NCBI GenBank assembly: GCA_005656395.1
Contig: SRSI01000050.1
Span: 1,178,001-1,242,000, forward strand
Origin: Strongyloides papillosus
Lineage: Eukaryota > Nematoda > Chromadorea > Rhabditida > Strongyloididae
Direction: 5' to 3'
DNA: 64,000 nucleotides
Below are positions 23,174-32,791 of the stretch, piece by piece; the stretch's first letter is position 1, and each line of letters begins with the position of its first letter. Under the pieces are notes generated by a model. The model had not been told where the DNA came from. It saw nothing but the letters and a program-made list of their open reading frames with translations, and ran no database searches. Made by a program: the position numbers and the translations under genes.

Positions 23174-23851
23174 ATGGAAAATCAAAAATTCCAGACTGGC
23201 AATACGATCGAGGACCCTATTGTCCTCAATAATAGTGATGCGGACATGGAAACTATGAACGAAAATGAAAACACCCCAGTTGCACCACCAGCACCAACAA
23301 TAAATGACCACATTTCCGATGAGGATAGTGAAGACGAGGTCTATATCTTGTCAGATTCAGAAGATCACCATCTTCCTTTCATAAAAGATGATGATGACAC
23401 ATTAGAATCACAAAACAACTATGAATATGCCGATGCATCTGGTGATGAAATGGAAGGTGTACTCACTAACACTAATGGAACCGACTACTTCAACAAAATT
23501 TGTTATTTTTAACAAGGATACTTTCCAAGAATGGGAACTTGTTCTGATAACTATTGGTTGAGACTACCATCCGGAGTCCATTTCACTTTCAATATATGGA
23601 AACATGGCCAATTCTCTCATTTCATGGAAGCCCTCGAAAGTAGACCGGAAGTTGACGAAATGAAACTAACTCTAAGAATGCAACCATGCACATATTCAAT
23701 TGCCGCTGTAGAAATATTAACAAATTTCAAGACTTGGAAACGATTGGAAATAGTAGCTGGCTTTGAATGGACACGTCACTGCAAAATTTTTCCACAGAAA
23801 AATAAGTTCACCATCACGTTTATTGATAGTAAGAAATACAGAATACCATAA
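23174..23851 (+). pseudogene. Accessory ORF of family C element, one in-frame stop
   Basis: From ATG 23174 the frame runs to TAA 23510 and resumes in the same frame to 23851. An alternative frame is also open just after the stop region, so a frameshift is possible. The first part is strongly acidic (SDEDSEDEVYILSDSED, where VYILSDSED resembles a SUMO-interacting motif). The second has LRR-like spacing (NFKTWKRLEIVAGF). It occupies the same place, 3' of pol, as the ORFs at 7778, 15552 and 27269, but is in the sense direction. Relationship to those is suggested by layout and by a weak pattern only. Confidence 0.45.
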
Positions 23852-24537
23852 TCAACGTAATACTACATCCACACTATATTTTTTTAAATATATACGCTTT
23901 AAAATTTAAATTACTTTTTCTTTTCGCTTGCTCAACTTTCCTATATGAAATTTTTTTCACATAAACTTTAATCTTAATATTCATCTATCTTAGATATCAC
24001 CCTTTTTATGTTACCTTATGTAACATATAATATTATTAAATATTACAACTATACTTATCTATTTAATAGTACATAGTATATATAATGTATAAATTTATAG
24101 ATTACCTTATTAGTTGTACTCTTACTTTAATATTGTTTTGGAAGTTATCATCTTTGTTATTACTTATTATCTCTACTTCAATTGTAAACTATGCGTATCC
24201 ATTTATTCCCACGTATAGATATATTTTCTTAATTTCCATATGCCCCTATTGTACAACAACTATTACCTTTATTTACCATTCTATATTACTCACATATTTT
24301 CTATCTCAAGATACTCTCTACGCTGCTGATAAACATATACAACCAAGAAGGACAATGAGAACATGCACAAAACAAATACAAATCTTAAAAATATTTAAGC
24401 TCCATTAATATTGATTTAATTCATTAAATTTACTTAATTTCAAATATCCCAACTTCCACAAGATACCACATCAACAGAGATTCCTCATACACCATTTAAT
24501 CCTCCATTTGTCACCTTTTAATTGGTAATTAAAAGCT
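23852..24537. other. 3' untranslated part of family C element
   Basis: Holds one 107-codon very hydrophobic frame (24085-24408). I do not support it as a gene, because such frames arise easily in T-rich DNA, although a small membrane protein cannot be excluded. The LTR begins at 24538. Confidence 0.35.
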
Positions 24538-24834
24538 TGATACGGGGATGTGAACCATGGGAGCTGTGTCGGATGTAAAGTATGTAAGTTCATATCAAGA
24601 AGTATACGCCCATTACCTCAAGGAGTATAAAAGGAACTTATAAAGAATATTTTATCAGTCTTAGGTCAGATCAGTAAAAGTAAGGAATACCAGAGAATAC
24701 TTTTTAAATATATGTTTACTTATTTCTATATACTATATTGTAACCTTTGCTTAATAAAATCTTATATAAAGTCTTGTGTTGTAACATCAAAGCCCGGGAG
24801 CCTCAAGGGCTCCCCAGAATCCCCCAGGATTACA
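24538..24834 (+). repeat. LTR (297 bp), 3' end of family C element
   Basis: Starts TGATACGGGGATG and ends CCCCCAGGATTACA, so it has the TG...CA termini of an LTR. TATAAAAG at 24626-24633 and AATAAAA near 24750 give promoter and poly(A) signals in the right order. The U5 block AAAGCCCGGGAGCCTCAAGG is shared with 4848-4897. It follows pol and the accessory ORF on the same strand, as a 3' LTR should. Confidence 0.6.
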
Positions 24835-25079
24835 AAATGTTATAATCGTTTATTTAAATTTGCTTTTTGTTTTTTGTTAGTATAATAAATGAAAATTTTT
24901 AATATTTTAATTTTATTTTTGTTGATAAATATTAGTATCGTAGACTTTTATTAACATATATATGAAGTGAACATACTAGCAGTGCATATGAATTGAATGC
25001 AATGCGATAGTTTTATCAGAAATTAGTCAAACTAATGTACTTTGTCTAAAAAATTATAAACAAATTGATAGTTGAAAAT

Positions 25080-25640
25080 TAAATAATTATTTTTATCATT
25101 TTATATTATCTTATCTATTTTATGCATATTTACATAAGACTATCCATAAACTGGACTACTAGAAATTTCTCTTCACTCCTTTACTTTAAATATAAAATTT
25201 TATTTAATCTTGTGTATTTTCCACTTTAAAAAATTTAAAAACATTTTCTATTATTTTACGAGTACCTTATGCAGAATGGCATAAAACAACACCACCTTAC
25301 GTATATAATCATTTTACAAATAATTTTATGCCAATCTGCGTAAGACAATCCACCTTATTCTGTATCTGGTGGTTGTAAAACTTATTTCTAAAATTGATTC
25401 TATCTTTGATATTATAATCATTTAAAAAATTATAGTCTCTAGAAAAAGAGATACTTGGAATTAATGGACATATATGTTCATCAACAATTATGCTAGAAAG
25501 TGATACATATGTAAATGCGAGATTACATTCTTCTTAACTTCAAGCCTCAATAATTTCCTTATTTTTGTTGAAAAAATGTCCCACATGTATTTTACAGTTT
25601 AAAGTACCTTGTAATAAATCTAGCAAATCATTTTTTAGAT
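25080..25640 (+). repeat. Dispersed repeat copy R6
   Basis: Module at 25433-25479, with one change in the first stem (TCTCTAGAAAAAGAGA). Upstream are the TTATGCAG and GCCAATCTGCGTAAGAC blocks. The downstream tail TTGTTGAAAAAATGT is shared with R5. Confidence 0.75.
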
Positions 25641-25749
25641 TACGAACTCTACAATGAGGTACAACAGAAAATTAATATCTCTATTTCCTCAATTACAGAT
25701 AACACTAAAAATAGTAGTATTGAGAAGGATTTTAAACTAAAGAATTCGT

Positions 25750-25935
25750 TACGTTACCTATAGTGTAGCTGTTCTTAACTAGAATAAAAAGCAACAATTA
25801 TAGTAAAATGTTTATTTAGAATTAGAGGTAATTGAGAAATTTAATAACAATAATAATAATACTATAATTAATCGGCTGGGATATTCTTGGAAGGAATTCT
25901 TAGGTGATGTCTAAGATCCAGTTCGTCTGTTCTTC
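25750..25935 (-). repeat. LTR-like segment, minus orientation
   Basis: On the minus strand it ends TAAGAACAGCTACACTATAGG, matching the terminal motif of the LTRs at 2376 and 14775. It is the likely 3' LTR of the minus-strand element whose integrase end is at 28092-28380. Confidence 0.35.
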
Positions 25936-26466
25936 ATATTGGTGCCCTTAAATAGTTTCTTTTCTTGTTAAAAATTCTGTATTTACTATTTATCGGCATG
26001 TTTACTTTACTATTTTAAGAATAGGTGATAAATAGTCATAATTAATCATTTTCCTCCATTATTTTCTTGAGATTTTATTAATCTTGGATCAACTACCAAT
26101 TTTTGATATATTAACAAGATTCTATTGTAAGAATTTAATGGTATCTAGTTTTAAAGATTAACATAGTTCAACAAAATCAACATAATCAAAAAACGAACAG
26201 GGAATAAACCTTCTTTTTGAAAACTATAAAAGGACATGAAAACTTAACAAAGGTGTGTAATCGGTTGGACATGATAAATTGATACATTTTAATTGTATTC
26301 TACTTTATTATGAATAAAGCATTATTTATTTAAATTCTATAACAGATTTAATGCCTAATAATTATTATTTATATATTCATAGTTCCTTCCGTTAAAAAAG
26401 AAAATAATTAGAATACAAAAATAGTTTAATTAACTTAAAATATTTTGAAGTAGTAAAAATCAATTA

Positions 26467-26721
26467 TGTAATGCAGAAAAGACATGAATCAACAAGAACA
26501 TAAAAAACCGATGTATCAGATTCAAAGAAGCAACCACTCACTGTCTAAGAATGCAGAGGAAAAGCTATATAAGAACACCAGCATTAATATATCGACACAT
26601 TACATTCCTTTCCTTATATCTTTGCATCGTTACTCTCTGAAATAAACTCTCCTTTTAAACAAACATCGCTACATTAACAAAGAATCCTTGGAACTCTCCT
26701 CCGGGGGCTCCCAGGATTACA
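26467..26721 (+). repeat. Solo LTR (255 bp) with 4-bp target duplication
   Basis: Starts TGTAATGCAG and ends GGGCTCCCAGGATTACA. TATATAAG at about 26566 and AATAAACTC near 26641 are promoter and poly(A) signals. ATTA precedes and follows it (26463-26466 and 26722-26725). No internal retroelement sequence is attached, so it is a solo LTR, apparently inserted inside an older element. Confidence 0.65.
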
Positions 26722-27268
26722 ATTAAACTATTTATATTAAATGAGTCATCATATTAAAATCAAATTATTAAAAATTTTGAATAGAAAAGCTTTTAAATAG
26801 AAAACAGCTGGTGAATTAGAATAATAAAGAAAGATGATATAAAATGAAGGAAATTTAAAGGAGAAATTATATTTCAAATTTTCTACAATAAAATTACTAA
26901 GCTAAACATGATAAGAAAAAAGAATTATTTTATGTTGTCCTCTCTGGATTCGCTTCACAGATGACAGAAAAATACTTAGAATTTCAGGATTTATATTTCG
27001 CTTAAATCCAAGCATTTCTGATCAAAGGTGCCCTAAGAACAGTTGCACAATATATGCCATAACGAGTGATAGAAGTAACAGTAGTGGTATTCTTACTGAT
27101 TAGATTATCAACGACATAATAAAATTGACAACTATTTTACCTTGTTGTATTAGTAAGAAACCAAGGAGAGAATGTGACACAAACCTGGTCGTATTCAAAG
27201 AAGTATGATGTGGTCACGAATATCAACATCAAAAGGACTGTAATGGCTTTGAAAAGTACGTTCATTGT

Positions 27269-27997
27269 ATGTTAACTGGTAACGACGTCAATGCTGTAAT
27301 ACAACGTTGGAGAGTTACTGGAGTGCCAAAAAGGGGAATGGTTTTTCATGAGTATTGCCCCCCATTATTGGCATTTTCAACTGACCGCCGGTTGAAGCAC
27401 GGAAGAATCTGCCCCAAAGAATGCTTGGAGTGGGTAAATGGCCGTCGAAACGGACCATTGAATGCGGCTGCTATCAAGGTAGTAATGTATCAAGAACCAC
27501 AATATACGAGTGCAGTGGCTGCTTTAAATAAGCAACGAGCGACATTATTGGACATCAATTTTGTCATGCCGGGGTGCCGTAAGTTGTTAATAGATTCAGT
27601 TGTAGAAACACTCAAGGTAAGACCATTGGGGGTCTGTAACAACCTGGACCTCCTGGTATCGGCACACGTGAAGGCACTGTACTGGGATGGGAACAGTAAT
27701 ACTGCATCACGAGGGATATTGACAGCTTTCCCGAATTTGGCTGTGATTGTGTACAGAGAATGTAAATTTACGAAAAGCGTACAACTCTCTGACAGCATCA
27801 GAATCATGATCTGTTGCACCCGTAGGTGTCAATGTAACTTGGGAAGGATTCGAGGCTGGCAGAAGCTCTATATTGTCACATGTGAGCCACATGTCCTAGG
27901 TGGACCAGCTAGTTTGTATTTCAAAACAAAGGAGGGCTTCCTGTGCTTCGCTGATTATTCTGGTGTATCCAGAATGAAGCAGTTACAGAGTGTCTAG
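27269..27997 (+). CDS. Retroelement-associated LRR-like/Cys protein, open 242 codons
   Basis: G+C-richer open frame from ATG 27269. It has LRR-like strands (NNLDLLVSAHVKALYW, FPNLAVIVYRECKF) and a Cys cluster (CCTRRCQC), the same order as in 7778-8881. The upstream sequence looks coding in other frames back to about 27150 (an in-frame TGA at 27206 precedes HEYQHQKDCNGFEKYVHC), so the true N-terminus may have been lost to a frameshift and this copy may be partly broken. It is convergent with the integrase remnant 95 bases downstream. Unknown function; probably element-borne. Confidence 0.5.
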   Translation: MLTGNDVNAVIQRWRVTGVPKRGMVFHEYCPPLLAFSTDRRLKHGRICPKECLEWVNGRRNGPLNAAAIKVVMYQEPQYTSAVAALNKQRATLLDINFVMPGCRKLLIDSVVETLKVRPLGVCNNLDLLVSAHVKALYWDGNSNTASRGILTAFPNLAVIVYRECKFTKSVQLSDSIRIMICCTRRCQCNLGRIRGWQKLYIVTCEPHVLGGPASLYFKTKEGFLCFADYSGVSRMKQLQSV

Positions 27998-28091
27998 ATC
28001 TATTTTTATTAGAATTGTTTTATGTGTTATTGTAATTCATACAGTTGATTATAATAAAAATTTGATAATGATAATTATTAATTAAGTACTT

Positions 28092-28380
28092 TCTTAAGAT
28101 GTGTGTGCGGAGACGATTTCTAATCTATCCGCTGTAACCCTTTCTTCCTTACTAGTTAAACGACCTGTCCTTGTACAGCGTCAAATGATAAATTATCTCC
28201 ATGTATATGAGAAATGACTTTGTAAGGATCTTCGAATTGGTTTTAGTTTTATGAGAAGTATGAGACAATTCTTTGTGTATGATTATTTTCATAACGATAT
28301 AACCAGATTTCAATTGCTTACCGTGATGACTAATTCTGTTTGGGTTTTAGAGTCATCTCTACATCGTATTAAAAGACTTT
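28092..28380 (-). pseudogene. Ty3/gypsy-like integrase C-terminal remnant (family B)
   Basis: Three minus-strand frames give successive pieces of the family B C-terminus: a SGYIVMKIIIHKELSH block, EDPYKVISHIHGDN, and RCTRTGRLTSKEERVTADRL, which is almost the wording seen at 9088-9402. Multiple frameshifts; dead. Confidence 0.7.
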
Positions 28381-28899
28381 CATCAATCACATACAAAAAG
28401 AAACGAAATAACTTTATTATATCCATTACATAGAAATAAAGAAAATAGAAAAGAACTTATTTAATTCTCGTTAGTTACCTGTATAATATTCAGGCAGAAA
28501 AGGGGATGTTTGGTGTAATAAATGCCACCTTTAAAATATCATATATATAAGCTCTGAAATATTCAATAATTGTTATCATTTTTTATTTTCACTGCTATTA
28601 GTAAAATTACTCTTTAATTAATAAATATTTCCATTAAATCTTACATAGTTAAGTAGGAAAAATGCGAAATAATAACTTTAGAACTCTATGGTATGCTGAA
28701 AAATCAAATAAAGGATGCTATAAGATCAATAATAAGCGAAAATTAGATGAATTAAAACTCCAACAACTGGTAGCAATTCCAGATATAAAAAGAAACTAAA
28801 ACTTCAACAGATAATATAAATATCAAAATGAATGAACACAATTGCAGTCTATGTTTTGTTACTAAATAAGATATTTGAACTTTTATTTATCTTCTTATG
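28381..28899. other. AT-rich stretch without genes
   Basis: No coding frame or repeat module recognised. Confidence 0.45.
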
Positions 28900-29620
28900 T
28901 TTAAACTAAAAAATTTATTCATATCGTAGTTGTAAAAAATTTTTATTATTTGTAGACAAAATGATTCCCATTATCAAGGTTTTTTTCTTATATTTTATTT
29001 TTTTCTATTTTAAGAAATAAAATAAAAATTTCTATCATTTTACGAGTATCTTATGCAGATTTGCATAATGAAATTCTATCATGTATTGAGTTATTAATAA
29101 TCTAAATTATTATTATTAACAAATTTTAAATCAGTATATAAAATCTTAATAAAATAGTATTAAATGTACAAAATAAATAAATAACTTTTGATTATGATTT
29201 CTAAAACAATCTTGTCTAATCAAACAAAAAGTCTTTAAATATAACGACATGATAAATCTCGTAAATCAACAAACTTTTGGCAATTAATTTATGTCAGTTT
29301 GATTACTTAGAATACTATATAACCAACATACAATAATAAATATATACATTTTTTTAAATTAAATATTATTAATATATGCTATTCTACACAATCTGTCATT
29401 GGTTAATCCAACCAATAATGCGTTAAATAGATTATTGAAGATGATGCCTCAAAATGACATTCATTATTTTGTTGCATATTAAATTTATTCCTAAATTGAA
29501 TCTAACCTCTACTTTATTAAGATTTTAAAACTTTTTGTCTCTTGAAAAAGAGATACTTGGAATTTGTGTACATATCTGTCGATCAAAAATTAATATGGAA
29601 AATCATAAAAAATCTTTTTC
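28900..29620 (+). repeat. Dispersed repeat copy R7 (long subfamily)
   Basis: Long-subfamily copy, colinear with 10950-11590. It contains the dyad CTTATGCAGATTTGCATAA near 29050. The module at 29536-29580 keeps the first hairpin, but the second part has drifted (GTACATATCTGTCG), making it the most diverged module. Confidence 0.7.
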
Positions 29621-29922
29621 AGTAAGATGATTTTACTTGTCATAAACATAATGATTTATTTTCGAAATTCTGATCAAATCATTTTGCATGTTTGTAGCAT
29701 AATCCATCTTGTTAAGCTCGACAAATATGACATAATAAAAAACTATAGCCCGTGTGGCACATTGGTATTATTTTTTGAGATTTCTACAATCTTAATCGTA
29801 GAAGCCAGATCAAATTTACAACAGATAATCAAACATTTCAGCAGCCTTATGTCAAAAAAATTTACTATAAATAGCAAATTGAAAAAAAGTTAATCACAAT
29901 TCAAAGTTTTGAATACAAAAAT

Positions 29923-30345
29923 ATGGGCTCATATCCAAGTGTTATAGTCAAGGAAGTCGTTAACGTCAATAACGACAACATTCAAGGAGGAAATGCAACA
30001 GTAATGCATGTTTTACCGGACCACGTAAAACATGCAATGGTCAATACCGTCGTCCTACGGTTAAAGGACATATTTATGATAATAGCATTTATCATATTAG
30101 CAGCAGTACTTTTAAGATGTTTAGTGAAGAAAAACATCTTTTCAAAAATTTTCCGGTATTTTTGCATGCCGAACAAGAAAACAGAAGTTCCTGTTAATGC
30201 AGGTAAGTTAATTATTATATTTTAATAACTCTCTCTTTCAGTTGAACTAAGAAAAATGGACAGAGAAAAAATGCAGTTGGAGAAACTGTCAACGGATATC
30301 GAAGAAATCAAAAATGAGCTGATAAAAGCTCTTCAATTTGCTTAA
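29923..30345 (+). CDS. Small single-pass membrane protein with C-terminal coil, two exons (127 aa)
   Basis: Exon 1 29923-30202, a 39-nt intron with GTAAG...TTTCAG, exon 2 30242-30345. The split codon is G|TT and the frame is kept. The protein has a hydrophobic helix (LKDIFMIIAFIILAAVLL, about residues 46-65), a basic/Cys stretch (RCLVKKNIFSKIF) and a charged helical tail (MDREKMQLEKLSTDIEEIKN) suited to a coiled coil. MGSYPS at the start also allows N-myristoylation. No family recognised. The intron and clean splice sites argue for a real gene on the edge of the repeat compartment. It could be a host gene or an exon-bearing remnant of a mobile element. Confidence 0.6.
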
Positions 30346-31180
30346 TCTTTTTTAATGCTTTAATTGTTTTTGTAAAATGCTTAAATAAAATTACTTTTTT
30401 ATTAATGTTTTTTTTAATATCGTTTTCATCTTTTAATATTTTTTAAGTCATTTATTTACTCCATTTTTTAAAATATGAAATTTTATTCATTTTTATGTAT
30501 TTTGATTTTTAAAAATTAAAAAATCGATTTTATCATAAATTAAGGAAATAGTAATTTTAAATAACAGCTTGCAGTATGCACATATTTCATTAATCCATAA
30601 ATACCTAACTAAAATTTCAATTTAAAATAACTTTTTTTTCAGATAATTCTTACGATCCAACAATTTTAACATGCCTGAAAAAAATAAAATGCTGCAATGG
30701 AAATATAAATGTTAATTTTTTAACTTGATTTTTGTTATTTTTACTTTGTATGCTCGTTAATAAATCCATTTTTTTATTAATGCTTTTTTCTAATATTTCA
30801 TTAAATTTTTTATTACTATTAAACTTTCTTTTTCCACTTCTCTACATTGAATATCAAATTTTATTTAATTTCGCTTATTTTCTACCTTAAAAAGTGAAAT
30901 TATAATTTTTATCATCTTAAGAATACCTTTTGCAAATTTACACAAACAATCCTTCAACCATACATTAGGTCTTTATTATTCTAGTTGAATATGATGACAT
31001 AACATTAAAAACACCTTATAGAAAAGTATTGTAAAAAAATAATTGATATTTAATATTTATTAATATGTTAGATGAAGAAAGCAAATATTTTATTCTACAA
31101 AACTATTAATAAATTTATTGTTTTATCTTGAGAACAAACTCTTCAACTATTTGTTACTTCAAAATTTAAGATCAAAAATT
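30346..31180. other. Intergenic; partial repeat fragment
   Basis: No gene. Around 30890-30990 a worn piece of the dispersed repeat family can be recognised (ATTTTTATCATCTTAAGAAT, then a degraded CTTTTGCAAATTTACAC dyad). The module itself is absent. This is the last repeat-family trace before the gene-dense region. Confidence 0.4.
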
Positions 31181-31510
31181 TTATTTAGCAGAAACTGGAA
31201 TAATAACTTCTCCACCAGCTGGACCATCTTTGAAAATAGCTGCTGGATCAGTGGCTTCAGCTGGGGCTTCTTTATATTGGAGAACTAATTTATCCTCTTT
31301 TGGTGGTCCATTAAGTCTTGTAATTTCTAAATCAGCAGCTCCTCCTGCATCAACAAATCCAAAAACAGGTTTAATACGAATGTGTGTATTGTTGGAGGAT
31401 TTGATTTTGAATGCAATTTTTGTAGCTCCTGGATTCCCTATTTTGTGATTACTTTTTCCTCCTGCAGCTGGCATTTCACTACCTGGTGGGTCAACGTTGA
31501 TGGCGGCCAT
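31181..31510 (-). CDS. Sperm-specific protein, MSP-fold (SSP class), 109 aa
   Basis: Single-exon gene encoding one MSP-like immunoglobulin-fold domain. Family landmarks: MAAINVDPPGSEMPAAGG at the start, NHKIGNPGATKIAFKIKSSN, HIRIKPVFGFVDAGGAADLE, and RLNGPPKEDKLVLQYKE. This wording and the 109-residue length fit the small nematode SSP proteins of the C. elegans ssp-9/-10/-19 type rather than the 127-residue cytoskeletal MSPs. Family members are made in developing sperm and are cytosolic. The start codon lies 198 bases from the divergently transcribed arginine kinase start. SSP genes usually occur as multigene families; only one copy is in this window. Confidence 0.9.
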   Translation of the reverse strand: MAAINVDPPGSEMPAAGGKSNHKIGNPGATKIAFKIKSSNNTHIRIKPVFGFVDAGGAADLEITRLNGPPKEDKLVLQYKEAPAEATDPAAIFKDGPAGGEVIIPVSAK

Positions 31511-31708
31511 TATAGATTAAAATAATAAATTGTTTTTAAGTTAAAACTGTAATTTTTTCGCCTATTTATAGACACAATGTATAAAATTTGGTTATAATTT
31601 TAAATTTGAATGTTTATATAAATTATAATTTTCTTTTTCTTCTAGTATATAATCACACGATTTTACAGAAATTATGTATCAAGAAAATTTTCCATATTTC
31701 TTCCTAGT
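31511..31708. promoter_or_regulatory. Shared divergent promoter region, SSP protein / arginine kinase
   Basis: 198 bases separate the two start codons. The right side ends in TTTCTTCCTAG just before ATG 31709, which fits a trans-splice or 5'-UTR splice acceptor. No TATA box stands out. Both genes may share regulatory sites. Confidence 0.4.
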
Positions 31709-32791
31709 ATGACAGCATCACCAGACGTCGTTAAAAAAATTGAAGAAGGATTTGCTAAACTTCAAGCATCAGCAGAATGTAAATCTTTACTCAAGAAACA
31801 TTTAACCAAAGAGGTAATGAACAAGCTTAAAATGAAAAAGACAAGACTTGGTGCAACTCTTCTTGATGTTATTCAATCAGGAGTAGCTAATCTTGACTCT
31901 GGTATTGGTGTCTATGCTCCAGATGCTGAATCTTACACACTTTTCAAAGAATTCTTTGATCCAATCATTGAAGAATACCATGGAGGATTCAAACCTACTG
32001 ATGTACATCCACCATTAGATTTCGGAAAGGATAAATTAGGTGAATTTGTCGACCTTGATCCTGAAGGAAAATTCATAATTTCATCCAGAATAAGATGTGG
32101 AAGATCTCTCTCTGGATACCCACTTAATCCATGTCTCACTGAACTCAATTACATAAACATTGAGAAACGTGTTAAAGAAACTCTTGAAAAAATTACCGAC
32201 CCTGATCTTAAAGGTACCTATTACCCATTAACTGGAATGCAAAAAGAAACTCAAGACAAACTTATTGCTGATCATTTCCTTTTCAAAGAGGGTGATAGAT
32301 TCCTCCAAGCTGCCAATGCCTCCAGATTCTGGCCAACAGGACGTGGAATCTTCCATAATGACCAAAAAACTTTCCTTGTCTGGGTTAATGAGGAAGATCA
32401 TCTTCGTATTATTTCTATGCAACCAGGTGGCAAAATTGGTGAAATTTTGGGTAGACTTATTAAAGGAGTTGAGGCCATTCAAGCAAAAACTCCATTCTCC
32501 AGAGATAGCAGACTTGGTAGTATTACATTCTGCCCCACCAATCTTGGATCTACAATTAGAGCTTCTGTCCACATAAAGTTACCCAAACTTGCAGCAAAAA
32601 TGGATGAGTTCAAAAAGCATTGTGATGAATTGAAACTCCAAATTCGTGGAATTCACGGTGAACATTCCGAATCCAATGAAGGAATATATGATATCTCCAA
32701 TAAACAACGCCTTGGTTTAACTGAATACCAGGCCGTTAAACAAATGTACGATGGAGTTAAAAAATTAATTGAAATTGAATCATCCCTCTAA
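31709..32791 (+). CDS. Arginine kinase (360 aa)
   Basis: Phosphagen kinase that reversibly moves phosphate between ATP and arginine, buffering cellular energy. It is complete in one exon at the usual length of about 357 residues. The N-terminal domain has [14 protein letters not shown], part of the substrate-specificity loop. The C-terminal ATP:guanido domain has [18 protein letters not shown], the [12 protein letters not shown] box and the reactive Cys in CPTNLGS at residue 275 (most arginine kinases have CPTNLGT, so Ser is a small variant). [19 protein letters not shown] closes the protein. No signal peptide or membrane segment. An upstream ATG at 31675 runs into a stop, so 31709 is the start. 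Confidence 0.95.
   Translation: MTASPDVVKKIEEGFAKLQASAECKSLLKKHLTKEVMNKLKMKKTRLGATLLDVIQSGVANLDSGIGVYAPDAESYTLFKEFFDPIIEEYHGGFKPTDVHPPLDFGKDKLGEFVDLDPEGKFIISSRIRCGRSLSGYPLNPCLTELNYINIEKRVKETLEKITDPDLKGTYYPLTGMQKETQDKLIADHFLFKEGDRFLQAANASRFWPTGRGIFHNDQKTFLVWVNEEDHLRIISMQPGGKIGEILGRLIKGVEAIQAKTPFSRDSRLGSITFCPTNLGSTIRASVHIKLPKLAAKMDEFKKHCDELKLQIRGIHGEHSESNEGIYDISNKQRLGLTEYQAVKQMYDGVKKLIEIESSL

Noticed and set aside
29627..29893. 88-codon ORF upstream of the small membrane-protein gene
   Set aside because: AT-driven composition, no recognised features, and it overlaps the end of the repeat copy region.
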